Source: Methanomassiliicoccales archaeon (GTDB lineage: Archaea; Thermoplasmatota; Thermoplasmata; Methanomassiliicoccales; JACIVX01). Taken from it: a stretch of 64,000 nucleotides of DNA. Within the stretch, counting starts at the first letter, position 1, and every line of letters starts with the position of its first letter. Under the pieces are notes generated by a model. It saw only the letters and a program-made list of their open reading frames with translations. It was not told the origin of the DNA and searched no databases. Shown here piece after piece: positions 16,702 to 26,193 of this stretch. The position numbers and the translations under genes are program-made. The stretch is from positions 62,001-126,000 of the forward strand of contig JAWCLO010000004.1 in the NCBI GenBank assembly GCA_038850735.1, written 5' to 3'.

Positions 16702-17547
16702 ATGATACAGAGAGTCTTTAACATTTGCCAATCATCGATGATCGAGAATTCATTCATAATCCTGCCCCGAATAAGCTATGCTACTGAGATGAAACTCTGG
16801 AGAATGGGAATTACAACTTGGGAAGATTTCATAAATTCCAGTAAAGTGAGCGGCTTCAGCAAGATTCGAAAAGAAAAATGCGACAAGATACTCTCTTTAG
16901 CTTTCCGTTTTATTGACGCAGGAAACTCTTCATACTTCAAAGCAATGCTTCCTTCATCTGAACAATGGAGAATTTATTCTCGATTCCGAGATAGAGCTAC
17001 TTATTTGGATATTGAGATAGACGGCGAGGGCCCGTCTAAGAAAATTACTTTGATAGGAATCCACAGGAACGGGCAAACCCATTCTCTAATCAGGGGGATC
17101 AACCTTACTAGGAACATAGTGCGTGAGATTCTTAAAGACAGCACGATTCTCGTTACATTCAATGGCAGCTCCTGCGATATTCCACTCTTAGAAAAAGAGT
17201 TTCCATTTATAGCATCACGCATTCCTCATTTTGATCTGCATTATGCTTGCCGTCGAATCGGGATCACAGGAGGATTGAAAAAGGTGGAGCAGGCGGTCGG
17301 AATCAAGAGGGAAAGAAATCTAGAGTATCTCACAAGCGAACATGCTTCTTATCTCTGGAAACTCTGGGAGAAAAAAGGAAATAAGAATGCATTGAAACTT
17401 CTCGTTAGCTACAATAGGGAAGATACGCAAAGCCTGATCACCTTGGCAACATATCTGTACGAACAGCTTAAAAGGGAATTACTCAACATTATCACCGAAT
17501 CACAGAAGATGGGGGATCGGAGGATTGCATCGGGTACAAAATCTTGA
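16702..17547 (+). CDS. RNase H-like (YprB-type) exonuclease-fold protein
   Basis: About 281 residues. An N-terminal helical part (about 70 residues) precedes a DnaQ/RNase H-like domain with the acidic motif YLDIEIDGEG, the FNGSSCDIPLLEKEF block and a C-terminal YNREDTQSLI segment holding the last Asp. Such proteins are predicted 3'-5' nucleases. The true start is uncertain: ATG at 16702 or 16738; neither has a clear ribosome-binding site. The 3' end overlaps the DHH gene by 23 bases, suggesting co-expression in nucleic acid processing. Confidence 0.78.
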   Translation: MIQRVFNICQSSMIENSFIILPRISYATEMKLWRMGITTWEDFINSSKVSGFSKIRKEKCDKILSLAFRFIDAGNSSYFKAMLPSSEQWRIYSRFRDRATYLDIEIDGEGPSKKITLIGIHRNGQTHSLIRGINLTRNIVREILKDSTILVTFNGSSCDIPLLEKEFPFIASRIPHFDLHYACRRIGITGGLKKVEQAVGIKRERNLEYLTSEHASYLWKLWEKKGNKNALKLLVSYNREDTQSLITLATYLYEQLKRELLNIITESQKMGDRRIASGTKS

Positions 17548-18976
17548 GGGTTTTAGGAATGCTGCAAAAGATATTGCCGAAATTCTTCAAGGATCTTCTA
17601 GAGTTTCCATAGTTACGCATATAGATGCTGACGGTATATGCGGCGCCTCTATCGCCTCGATGGCCTTGGAGCGCGCTGGTATTGAGCATATAGTCAGGTT
17701 TGTCAAAAGGCTGGACGAGATCGAAATCGCCCGCATAAATGGAGATCCGGCAGATGTCGTATGGCTTGTTGATCTGGGCAGCGGAGTGCGTTCCCAAATA
17801 AAGCATCCTTGCGTCTGCGTTACCGACCATCACATTCCAGAACAAAACTCATTGAAAAGGCGGCATGAAGGCCAAGTAAACTTGATGAGCTTCCTTCAAA
17901 CGCATCTTAACCCTCACCTCTTTGGAATCGATGGGTCCACGGAATTGAGTGGAGCTGGGACCGCATATATGGTCGCAAAAGAGATGACAGAAAAAAACAT
18001 GGATCTTGCATCTTTAGCTATTGTGGGGGCGATTGGAGATTTACAGGATTCAACGGAGTGCAGACTGCAGGGTATGAACAGAGAGATACTAGAAGATGCT
18101 GAGAAATATTCCAAAATGGAGACGATTAGAGACTTACGTGCATTCGGAAGAGAAACTAGACCGGTGAGCAAAATGCTCCAATATTCCACGGATCCGATTC
18201 TACCTCAATTAACAAATAACGCTGATGCATGTAACAAATTTCTTTCTCAACTCGATATTCAATTGATTGAAGGGTCTGAATGGCGTCATTGGGTTGACCT
18301 GCCATTCGAAGAAAAAAGGAGAGTTGCCTCTGCGCTTTGTCATCATCTCATTGACTCAGGAAGTGGCCATTGGGCTGTCAGGCGCCTCATTGGGGAAGTA
18401 TTCATTCTCAAAAAGGAAAAACCAAGAACGGCACTCCACGATGCAAAAGAATTTGCCACTCTTCTCAATGCCTGCGGGAGATATGGGGAAGGCGAAATCG
18501 GAATGAAGATCTGCAAGGGAGATAGAGAAGAGGCCCTCGAAGCTGGTTTGAGATTGCTCCAAAATCACAGAGGAAATCTAGCCGACGCGATTTGCCTGGT
18601 GAAGGGACTAGGGGTAGTAAGGGGACGCAATGTGCAATACTTTCATGGAAAGGATGAAATTCTTGACAGCATTGTCGGCATCGTAGCTGGAATGGTTCTT
18701 GGGTCGGGCGAAATCCCCTCTGATTTGCCGATCGTTGCCTTTGCTCAATCCGAAAACAACAAAATCAAGGTCTCTGCAAGGGGCACCAGAGATATGGTTA
18801 AGAAAGGGCTCGATCTTGCCGAGGCTGTGAAACTCGCATCGAAGAAGGTCGGCGGCATCGGTGGAGGACATAATATTGCCGCTGGTGCTACAATCGACGC
18901 AGGGAAAGAAATCGAGTTCATCGAAGAAATTGATAAAATCATCGAATTCCAACTTTCATCAAGAGCTACTGAATGA
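17525..18976 (+). CDS. DHH superfamily phosphoesterase (archaeal RecJ-like)
   Basis: A 483-residue DHH/DHHA1 protein. The DHH domain has VTHIDADGICGAS, LVDLG and VTDHH; the C-terminal DHHA1 domain has the GGIGGGHNIAAGATI motif. Archaeal relatives are RecJ-like 5'-3' exonucleases or GAN proteins that act with the CMG helicase. The start is TTG at 17525, inside the preceding gene, with purine-rich GGGGGATCGGAGGA before it. It is convergent with argF, overlapping by 11 bases. Confidence 0.88.
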   Translation: MHRVQNLEGFRNAAKDIAEILQGSSRVSIVTHIDADGICGASIASMALERAGIEHIVRFVKRLDEIEIARINGDPADVVWLVDLGSGVRSQIKHPCVCVTDHHIPEQNSLKRRHEGQVNLMSFLQTHLNPHLFGIDGSTELSGAGTAYMVAKEMTEKNMDLASLAIVGAIGDLQDSTECRLQGMNREILEDAEKYSKMETIRDLRAFGRETRPVSKMLQYSTDPILPQLTNNADACNKFLSQLDIQLIEGSEWRHWVDLPFEEKRRVASALCHHLIDSGSGHWAVRRLIGEVFILKKEKPRTALHDAKEFATLLNACGRYGEGEIGMKICKGDREEALEAGLRLLQNHRGNLADAICLVKGLGVVRGRNVQYFHGKDEILDSIVGIVAGMVLGSGEIPSDLPIVAFAQSENNKIKVSARGTRDMVKKGLDLAEAVKLASKKVGGIGGGHNIAAGATIDAGKEIEFIEEIDKIIEFQLSSRATE

Positions 18977-19880
18977 GCTTCAGCAAGATAGCTTGCTGCG
19001 CATGTAATCTATTTTCGGCTTGATCGAAAACAACGCTGTTCTTGCCCTCAATCACTTCATCCGTAATTTCCTGCCCTCTATGAGCGGGCAGGCAGTGCAT
19101 GATTATACAGTCCTCTTTTGCATTCGAAACAAGCCGTGAATTTACTTGGTAGGGAATGAATGCACTCTCGCGCACTTTTGCTTCTTCTTCCTGTCCCATT
19201 GAGGTCCAAACGTCTGTGTAAATGACATCGGCACCTCTGACTGCATCGACAGGATCTCTTACAATCAACGATTCACACCCATTTCGATGGGCAATCGATC
19301 TTGCTTCGGCAGCGATGTCTTTATTTGGCTCATAGCCAGATGGACACGCAACTACAAAATTGAGTCCAACGATCGCGGCACCAAGTAGCAGAGAATTGCA
19401 CACGTTATTGCCATCTCCAACATACGCCATTTTGATTCCCTTGAAACCCCCCTTCTTTTCTAGTATGGTAAGAAGATCGGCGACAATTTGGCATGGGTGT
19501 TCAACGTCGTCAAGCCCGTTGATAACTGGGACGCTCGCGTGTTTGGCTAGTTCGAGCAGGGCGTCATGACTGAAAGCACGGTACATTATGGCATTCACGT
19601 ATTTACTGAGGACCCTTGCCGTATCAGCAATTGTTTCCCCCCGTCCTAGTTGAAGGTCTTTCGGGCTCAAATAAAGCGCATGTCCGCCAAGCTGAGCCAT
19701 CCCAACCTCAAAGGAAACTCTTGTTCGGGTGCTAGGCTTTTCAAATATCATGGCGAGCGTTTTCCCCTTGAGCATGCCGTCTTTTCTGATCTTTCCCTCT
19801 TTAAGATTTTGGGCTAGAGTCAGAACTTCATTCATATCTGATAGCAAGTCCTTGACAGAAAGTAAGTCTCGCTTCATCAT
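18966..19880 (-). CDS. argF: Ornithine carbamoyltransferase
   Basis: At 304 residues this is normal length for the enzyme that forms citrulline from ornithine and carbamoyl phosphate in arginine synthesis. The carbamoyl phosphate motif KPSTRTR and the ornithine-site HCLPAHRG are present, with DDVEHPCQ between them. Its end overlaps the DHH gene's end on the other strand. The start has two ATGs in tandem and no strong ribosome-binding site. Confidence 0.95.
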   Translation of the reverse strand: MMKRDLLSVKDLLSDMNEVLTLAQNLKEGKIRKDGMLKGKTLAMIFEKPSTRTRVSFEVGMAQLGGHALYLSPKDLQLGRGETIADTARVLSKYVNAIMYRAFSHDALLELAKHASVPVINGLDDVEHPCQIVADLLTILEKKGGFKGIKMAYVGDGNNVCNSLLLGAAIVGLNFVVACPSGYEPNKDIAAEARSIAHRNGCESLIVRDPVDAVRGADVIYTDVWTSMGQEEEAKVRESAFIPYQVNSRLVSNAKEDCIIMHCLPAHRGQEITDEVIEGKNSVVFDQAENRLHAQQAILLKLIQ

Positions 19881-20244
19881 TATCTGATGATGAACCTAAA
19901 CAATGCATTTAATTGTTGCGAATAGCAGCGAGCTACAGAATGCCTTCATTGTCGGATTTGTATGAACTGCGAATACACATGAGAAGAATATGAAATGACC
20001 TTACTCAACTGGACGAAGCGAACCAACTAAACGGTTGAATTTAATATAAAAGTCAAATAAATAACTGTTTTTATCTATACCAGACTATCTATTTTCAGAA
20101 AGTCTAATAGTTTTTGCTTTCTATCCTGGTGAAGATTTAGCCATCGGTTTGCAACATTGAGTACCAAAGAATTCATAAAAATTTTCTTGTTATTCCGACA
20201 AAGAAAAACATTTATTATGAAACAAATCTTCACATCCGCCGCAT
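19881..20244. other. Intergenic region upstream of tRNA-His
   Basis: This 364-bp AT-rich stretch contains the argF promoter at its left end and the tRNA-His promoter at its right end (TATA-like ACATTTATTATG, about 20208-20219, some 30 bp from the tRNA). No coding frame or repeat stands out. Confidence 0.5.
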
Positions 20245-20321
20245 GGCCGGGATGGGGTAGCCTGGTATCCTGTGGGACTGTGGATCCCTAGACCCGAGTT
20301 CAAATCTCGGTCCCGGCCCCA
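20245..20321 (+). tRNA. tRNA-His (anticodon GTG), CCA encoded
   Basis: The cloverleaf has acceptor GCCGGGA/TCCCGGC, T-stem CCGAG/CTCGG with loop TTCAAAT, and anticodon loop CTGTGGA giving GTG. A G precedes the acceptor (20245) and the discriminator is C (20318), the G-1:C73 pair that identifies tRNA-His. The CCA tail is encoded (20319-20321). The first anticodon-stem pair is a T-T mismatch and the D-stem is imperfect, but the rest is strong. The last 22 bases overlap the 3' end of a minus-strand protein gene. Confidence 0.92.
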
Positions 20322-21523
20322 TATAATCTTGTGCACTCGAATTCCTTTTCCAGAATCGAAAGATAGCGCGTTTCGATGGTTTCGGGGTCAATTGGAATGA
20401 TCAATATAGACTTTGCAGTGATTACTTCGTCCTTGATAGACAAAAGAACTCTCAGAACCTTTTCTGGCGTATTGTTTGATACAAGATACTCCACTCCGTC
20501 GATCATTACAACGGCGTTCTCACCCTTTCTTAAAAACTCGACAATTGTATGCTGTAAGACTGAAAGATTGCTGGGATCGATTCGATCGGCACCTGGTTGT
20601 GCTGCCAACCAGATAATGGGCGTATTGTGAATCCCGTATTTCTGTGAAATGAGTTCAGGATGGTATCTGGTCACCAGAATACCTTTCCTTCCTTTCGAAA
20701 TTTGATCAATAAAGGCGCCGTAGGCGATACTAGAATTCTTGCTCTCGATAACCAGACAAACAGGGGGGCTGAGTTTTTCGTAAATTGATTGAGCGGGTTC
20801 ATTGGCAATTTGAATCAGCGCACCCCTTTCTCTTTCAGGAGAAATAACAAATAGTTTTTGTCTAACCACACAAATCATGAAAAAGAGTGATGCAATTAGA
20901 AAACCAGGGGATAAAATAGAAGGTAAGTCTGAATCGAACAACTCCATGACGGCGAGGCACAAAGCCCACAATAGCGGAGATGCTATGCCAGTCGCTAATA
21001 GTATTACCTGGGTTCTCAACTTGCTATCTTTTGAATGTTTGTATACATCCGCAAGTATAATAAGAGCTGCACTTGCATATCCAGCGAGGATAATGATGAG
21101 CGAATACTCAGCAGGTGAATCGGGAATACTCCAACCCATGTCCGTCATTAAAAGTTCCGAGACAAGCATCGCTGGGATTGATGCAAATATCAATAGAGGT
21201 ATGATAAATCGGTACGAAGGATAGAAAATTCTCCGCCATCTAGATCCAGATATGAGAAACGAGGAGATGTATAGGAAGCCGCCGTAGATGATGACGAGAA
21301 TGAAAATGACGAGCCTTGCAAGGATCTTAGCTGTTGCCTCATCTTCCACGTTCATAAATAGGAAATCGAGAAATCCAGCTACGAGAAAAAGGGACATCAA
21401 AAAAGCAAAGAACCTTGAGGCTGGAAGAAAGGGATTTTTTGTCATGACATACACACCAATCATAAACGCAAATGAGCCCGTGATGGGCGAAATGAGGGAG
21501 TAGATGTGTTGGCCTTCTAGCAT
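20300..21523 (-). CDS. Seven-TM sensor-like membrane protein with C-terminal DUF835
   Basis: The 407-residue protein has about seven hydrophobic helices (residues 10-240), like the 7TM N-terminus of some archaeal sensors, followed by a DUF835 domain (about 255-400). DUF835 is common in Thermococci and Thermoplasmata; its fold is RecA-like but its job is unknown. There is no histidine kinase domain. The last seven codons lie antisense within the 3' half of tRNA-His. No ribosome-binding site is visible. Confidence 0.78.
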   Translation of the reverse strand: MLEGQHIYSLISPITGSFAFMIGVYVMTKNPFLPASRFFAFLMSLFLVAGFLDFLFMNVEDEATAKILARLVIFILVIIYGGFLYISSFLISGSRWRRIFYPSYRFIIPLLIFASIPAMLVSELLMTDMGWSIPDSPAEYSLIIILAGYASAALIILADVYKHSKDSKLRTQVILLATGIASPLLWALCLAVMELFDSDLPSILSPGFLIASLFFMICVVRQKLFVISPERERGALIQIANEPAQSIYEKLSPPVCLVIESKNSSIAYGAFIDQISKGRKGILVTRYHPELISQKYGIHNTPIIWLAAQPGADRIDPSNLSVLQHTIVEFLRKGENAVVMIDGVEYLVSNNTPEKVLRVLLSIKDEVITAKSILIIPIDPETIETRYLSILEKEFECTRLYGAGTEI

Positions 21524-21837
21524 TAAATTGCATTGATTATCGATCGTACTAAAATGCTTTTCTTTGCGGACGGTTGATCATTTCAAAAATATTTTGATGA
21601 AAAGATCGAGTCAGTAAGCAAAAAATATCCAAATAATGAGACACTTAGAATTTATTTGGACGAGATTGAATGAGTGAAATAAAGAGTTGCTCAGGACGGA
21701 TAAATAGATCGAACAATTCGACCTGCGATGAAAACAAAGAAGTAAATGTTGAAAAATGATAACTCCTACGTTCCCCTCAGATTTCATTCAAAGAATTAAT
21801 AAAGAAATTGGTGTATAAATGCCGGAGGTGCACGCCC
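21524..21837. other. Divergent intergenic region (7TM protein / rtcB)
   Basis: This 314-bp spacer holds promoters for two divergent genes. It is AT-rich; the rtcB ribosome-binding site GGAGGTG is near its right end. I see no other feature. Confidence 0.45.
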
Positions 21838-23292
21838 ATGGTATGGAACGGCCCGCTCAATAGAATCGACGATTTTCGCTACGAAATCCCTCAGAACTAT
21901 AAGAAATGCATGAGAACCAGCAGTATCCTATACATTGACAGCAAGATGCTGGATACTGTGAGAGCTGATAACGCCCCGGAGCAGGCGGCGAATGTGGCAT
22001 GTTTGCCTGGCATTGTTGGAAAGGCTCTTGCTATGCCTGATATTCATTGGGGATACGGTTTTCCGATAGGAGGTGTCGCCGCATTTGATGCTGAAAATGG
22101 CATAATTTCTCCTGGTGGCATAGGTTTCGACATCAACTGCGGAGTCCGCCTCGTGCGAACTAACCTTGCGGTTCAGGATATTAAACCCAAGATCAAAGAG
22201 CTCATATCCGTTTTATTCAGAAACGTTCCAGCTGGCGTTGGTTCAGAAGGTGTCACAAGCGTTGCCGCAAATCAAATAGACGACATTCTTGAGTTAGGGG
22301 CAGAATGGGCCGTTAAAAAGGGCTACGGCTGGGAAGAGGATCTTAAAGTTACGGAAGAAGAGGGGAGAATGAAGGTAGCAGATGCCGATGCGGTAAGCAA
22401 GAAAGCTAAGGATAGGGGCATCCCTCAAGTAGGATCATTGGGCTCAGGAAATCATTTTTTAGAGGTTGACGTCGTGGAGAAGATTTATGATCACGAAGCG
22501 GCTAAAGCCTTTGGACTTGTTAGCGAGGGCCAGATCGCAGTCACTATTCATTGCGGATCGCGAGGGTGTGGACACCAAATAGCAACTGATTACCTCGCTG
22601 TTATGGAGAAGTCTACGAGAGATAGAAAACTTGAACTTCCCGATCGTCAGCTTGCATGTGCGCCGTTGACTTCAAAAGAAGGTGAAAATTACTTCAAGGC
22701 CATGGCTTGTGGCGCTAACTATGCGTGGGCAAACAGACAAATGATACTCCACTGGGTCCGGCAATCGTTTGAGGAAGTCTTCAAGCGCAGTGCAGAGGAT
22801 ATGGATATGCACTGCGTTTACGATGTGGCACATAATATAGCGAAAATTGAGGAACACATCGTGAATGGAAAGAAAGTGAAGGTATGCGTCCATCGCAAAG
22901 GGGCAACCAGAGCATTTCCTAAAGGTATGAACGAAGTACCCGCCAAATATAGAGATATCGGGCAGCCCGTCATTATCCCTGGAGATATGGGTTCTGGCGG
23001 ATACGTATTGGTTGGTACGGATAGAACTATGAAAGAGGCCTTCGGATCAACGTGTCATGGAGCAGGCCGACTGATGTCAAGAGAAGCTGCTATTCGGCGA
23101 TACAGAGCAAATGAGGTGTGCGCGGAGCTTGAACGCAGGGGAATATATATTAAGTCCAGCACAAGGGATGGGATCATAGAAGAGGCTCCAGGCGCCTACA
23201 AAGACGTTGATCATGTTGTATCTATCGTAGAAGGTGCGGGGTTGTCAAAGAAAGTGGCCCGCCTTTGGCCAATCGGTGTTATGAAAGGCTGA
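21838..23292 (+). CDS. rtcB: RNA-splicing ligase RtcB (tRNA 3'-phosphate ligase)
   Basis: RtcB joins 2',3'-cyclic phosphate or 3'-phosphate ends to 5'-OH ends with GTP and Mn, completing archaeal tRNA splicing. Key motifs are present: MPDIHWGYGFPIGG, GGIGFDINCGVRL, GSLGSGNHFLEV, HCGSRGCGHQ and STCHGAGRLMSR, the last holding the guanylated histidine. No intein interrupts it. I start at ATG 21838 because GGAGGTG lies seven bases upstream; a frame ten codons longer would place that site inside the gene. About 484 residues, normal length. Confidence 0.95.
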   Translation: MVWNGPLNRIDDFRYEIPQNYKKCMRTSSILYIDSKMLDTVRADNAPEQAANVACLPGIVGKALAMPDIHWGYGFPIGGVAAFDAENGIISPGGIGFDINCGVRLVRTNLAVQDIKPKIKELISVLFRNVPAGVGSEGVTSVAANQIDDILELGAEWAVKKGYGWEEDLKVTEEEGRMKVADADAVSKKAKDRGIPQVGSLGSGNHFLEVDVVEKIYDHEAAKAFGLVSEGQIAVTIHCGSRGCGHQIATDYLAVMEKSTRDRKLELPDRQLACAPLTSKEGENYFKAMACGANYAWANRQMILHWVRQSFEEVFKRSAEDMDMHCVYDVAHNIAKIEEHIVNGKKVKVCVHRKGATRAFPKGMNEVPAKYRDIGQPVIIPGDMGSGGYVLVGTDRTMKEAFGSTCHGAGRLMSREAAIRRYRANEVCAELERRGIYIKSSTRDGIIEEAPGAYKDVDHVVSIVEGAGLSKKVARLWPIGVMKG

Positions 23293-23376
23293 TATAAAAA
23301 AATTACAATCCAGCTGGGAGGTCGTCCAAATATACATCTAAGGGGCTACAAAATTCCATCGAGGTGAGCCGAGGAT

Positions 23377-23898
23377 TTGATCGAATTATTGATAATCCCA
23401 ATTGGAGATCTAGATGATGAGATTATCAAAGACCTTGCAGGTCGCCTTGAATCGAAGTTTGGGGTTCCCCAAATCTCATCGAAAATGCCAGTCCCTCAAG
23501 CAGCATATAACCCTTGCAGAAATCAATATGACAGTTGGCATCTTCTGAAAATCTTGAAGAATCTTCCTGGCAACATCCTTCTTGGGATTACACACGTTGA
23601 CTTGTATGCTGAAGGGCTCAATTTTGTCTTCGGACGGGCGGAAGTCGGAGGGAGATGCTGTTTAATTTCAACTGCAAGGCTTTTACATCACGACACAAAG
23701 ATTTTCTACAACAGAATTGAAAAAGAGGCGATCCATGAGATCGGACATGTACTAGGTCTTCGTCATTGTAGCAACAGAAAGTGTGTTATGTTTTTCTCCA
23801 ATTCGATTTTTGACACTGATGCGAAGGAGGCCTGGTTTTGCGAACGTTGTTTCATTGCAATAGATCCAAGGAAATTTGCCATCAAGTCTTTCCATTAG
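23377..23898 (+). CDS. amzA: Archaemetzincin-family metalloprotease
   Basis: A 173-residue zinc peptidase. The catalytic motif HEIGHVLGLRHC is followed by the family's cysteine set (CSNRKCVM and CERC), which holds a structural zinc. The start is TTG with GAGGTGA nine bases upstream. Archaemetzincins occur widely in archaea; native substrates are unknown. It follows rtcB on the same strand but with an 84-base gap. Confidence 0.92.
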   Translation: MIELLIIPIGDLDDEIIKDLAGRLESKFGVPQISSKMPVPQAAYNPCRNQYDSWHLLKILKNLPGNILLGITHVDLYAEGLNFVFGRAEVGGRCCLISTARLLHHDTKIFYNRIEKEAIHEIGHVLGLRHCSNRKCVMFFSNSIFDTDAKEAWFCERCFIAIDPRKFAIKSFH

Positions 23899-23932
23899 CC
23901 TTCCTTCTGGACATGAAGTTTGATGATGAAAA

Positions 23933-25246
23933 TTACTGAGCGAGGATAACCTTTTTTGCAACGTCACCGACAATATCCTTATATTTTTCAGGTGCCGACA
24001 CCATTACAGCCCATGAGTGAACGCTTCTATTCTGCAGCGCCTTTGCCAGGGGACTGTGCCTTGCAAGGCTCTTTACTTTATTCCCATCGAGTATTGGAAC
24101 GTCGGTTTTGCCGATGCGCGGTTCGGAGATTAATAGTTCCTTCTCAGGGACGTCCACGATTACATCAGATTCCTTGATTTTGGCGCGTTTAGCAATTTTC
24201 GCTTCAGCCTCTTTTCTTTTGTAATAGTTTGTAAGTTCTAAAAGACATGAAAGAGTGTTCTCATCGAGATCGGCGATGTTTATCGAAAATGCTTTCTTGT
24301 AAAGGTGGCGGTATTGTAGTGCCGTCATTATACACCTCGCTTCTCCCCCAGATCTCAATAGCTTTGATGCAAACGTACAATCAGTTTCCATTTGGATATC
24401 ATTAAAGACGTCTTTAGGCGCTGATTCAGCAGCCTTGCAGAGCATCATTTCAGCAATTCGAACGGTCTTGTGGAAATATACTGAAGTGTACATTAACGCC
24501 CTGGCCACGAGAAGTCCTTCGGCGGCAACCAGACCGCTCTTATCAACGACAAGATCTCCATGAAAGATTGCAACAGTTTGGAGAAGTCTGTCAAGGTCTA
24601 TCGTCCCGTGAGCTACACCGGTATAATGGGCGTCCCTCAACAGATAGTCCATTTGATCCACATCAATCGGACCGTGTATCATTTGCCGTAAGTAATTTCT
24701 TCCACCAAAGAAGCCCTGTCCTCCCTCCACCTCAAGACGACTTTGTAACGAAAAATTAGGAGAAGATGATGAAACCAGTTCTGCCACATCATTTGGCGAT
24801 ATGTCTGCTTCCTCCAGAAGATCGCGTATCGTACCAGATACGCCAAGAAATTTCATTGTTCGGCGATTCACAGACATTTTTTCTCCCAATATAATAGATT
24901 TTGTGAGTTCTACATGGGTGAGACCAAGGCGATCGTTCAATACTGCCTCAAGCGTATGAGAATAGGGAGGATGACCTATGTCGTGCAGGAGTGCAGCTGC
25001 CATTACGCAGAGTTTTTCCTCTTCAGATAACTGCAAAGCATTTGCCATTTTCTCTGCTATGAAATAGGTTCCTAGTGAGTGCTCGAGTCTCGTATGGTTT
25101 GCACCAGGAAAAACAAGATGCGCTAACCCCAATTGATGAATACCGTGCAGACGCTGCATTTCCGGGCGCTCAAGAAGTTTGAGAAATATCCCATTGAGTC
25201 TCACGCTACCGTGAACACTATCGTGAACAATCTTGTAATCTGGCAC
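23933..25246 (-). CDS. HD-domain phosphohydrolase (dNTPase-like)
   Basis: A 437-residue HD protein. The HD metal motif is ALLHDIGHPPYSHTLE, with an upstream HTRLEHSLGTYF block, matching the COG1078 dNTP triphosphohydrolase group related to SAMHD1. The start is GTG; an AATAAATATTC box about 28 bp upstream suggests a leaderless message. It may control dNTP pools; substrate unknown. Confidence 0.88.
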   Translation of the reverse strand: MPDYKIVHDSVHGSVRLNGIFLKLLERPEMQRLHGIHQLGLAHLVFPGANHTRLEHSLGTYFIAEKMANALQLSEEEKLCVMAAALLHDIGHPPYSHTLEAVLNDRLGLTHVELTKSIILGEKMSVNRRTMKFLGVSGTIRDLLEEADISPNDVAELVSSSSPNFSLQSRLEVEGGQGFFGGRNYLRQMIHGPIDVDQMDYLLRDAHYTGVAHGTIDLDRLLQTVAIFHGDLVVDKSGLVAAEGLLVARALMYTSVYFHKTVRIAEMMLCKAAESAPKDVFNDIQMETDCTFASKLLRSGGEARCIMTALQYRHLYKKAFSINIADLDENTLSCLLELTNYYKRKEAEAKIAKRAKIKESDVIVDVPEKELLISEPRIGKTDVPILDGNKVKSLARHSPLAKALQNRSVHSWAVMVSAPEKYKDIVGDVAKKVILAQ

Positions 25247-25393
25247 CTAAACGTCAAAAGCGTTGTGAATATTTATTGTTATTGAATTGATGAGAAATTC
25301 AAAAAAATAGAACGCAATGAGGTTACATTAGTATTCCTAGATAAGAGCAGAAATAGAAATAGAGAGAAACGGGACATGGATAGGGACAAAAGT

Positions 25394-25774
25394 CTAAGTA
25401 AAACCGCCTTTGATCTTTTGCCTATCAATTTTTATTCCATTTGGGGCCACTACAAGGAAATTCCTACCGATAGCGGCAACATCGCCATTCGTGTCACGAG
25501 CAACGGATTTGAGCTCACTTGTGATTCGCTTAAGGGTAAGAGAGTCGTTTGCAATGGCAGAATAATCAATGATGAGTATGTTTCCGTTGTAGACAGGTTG
25601 TGTAATCGTTCTCAAATCCTCGTACCTGTAAATCTCAGCAACCTTAATCATTCCTTTACCTGAAAGAGGGCTTCCCTCGTCAAAACTCAGCTCCCCAAGA
25701 TCTATATACTGATCGCTCTCAACGGTTTCGACTTCCTCCTTAGGTTTTCCGAACGGCTTTCTAATCAATGGCAT
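25394..25774 (-). CDS. sepF: SepF cell-division protein
   Basis: The 126-residue protein matches archaeal SepF (DUF552): a flexible N-terminus with a phenylalanine-containing segment, then a globular domain with DLRTITQPVYNGNILIIDY and a terminal GRNFLVVAPNGIKI block. SepF anchors FtsZ to the membrane in archaea. Here the N-terminus (MPLIRKPFGKP) could be the amphipathic membrane-binding tip. A GAGGGG site precedes the ATG. FtsZ is outside the window. Confidence 0.9.
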   Translation of the reverse strand: MPLIRKPFGKPKEEVETVESDQYIDLGELSFDEGSPLSGKGMIKVAEIYRYEDLRTITQPVYNGNILIIDYSAIANDSLTLKRITSELKSVARDTNGDVAAIGRNFLVVAPNGIKIDRQKIKGGFT

Positions 25775-26193
25775 CGCATCCCCTCAATGTAATGGCCCGA
25801 GGCATTATTAATCTTTTCTGAAAGGCACCCATTGCATTGGATGTTTCTTGAAAGAAAAATCGTTGTTCTGAAAGCAATTAGCGATGTTACATTAATCCAT
25901 CAACTTATTTTGTGCATAATCGATGTGTCTAGTCCACAGTATCCTGATGTGCTCAGGCACTTCTGGTTCAGGTACGCTGTTGAATCTGCAAATAAACACA
26001 TCTAATAAAATCTGTGTTACCTTCAGAAAATTTCTATTTCAGGTGCATGACTTGCTATGTTCCAGATCAAGAAAATCCGAAATTTCTTGAATCAGATCGC
26101 AGAATGATTTTTGCATTTCCCATCTCTAGGAAATTAACATTCAAGATTAAAAAATGTTAAAGCATATTCGATGTGAAAAATCCATATGACTGA
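25775..26193. other. Intergenic region without a gene
   Basis: This 419-bp AT-rich spacer lies between two minus-strand genes. A short inverted repeat (CCTGA-N5-TCAGG, 25942-25956) is visible but has no U tract. I see no coding frame or RNA gene. Confidence 0.4.

Noticed and set aside
23905-23935. C/D-box-like motif near the end of the archaemetzincin gene
   Set aside because: C-like and D-like boxes are only six bases apart, leaving no room for a guide.
25942-25956. CCTGA-N5-TCAGG inverted repeat as a terminator
   Set aside because: Short stem, no U tract, and not close to a stop codon.
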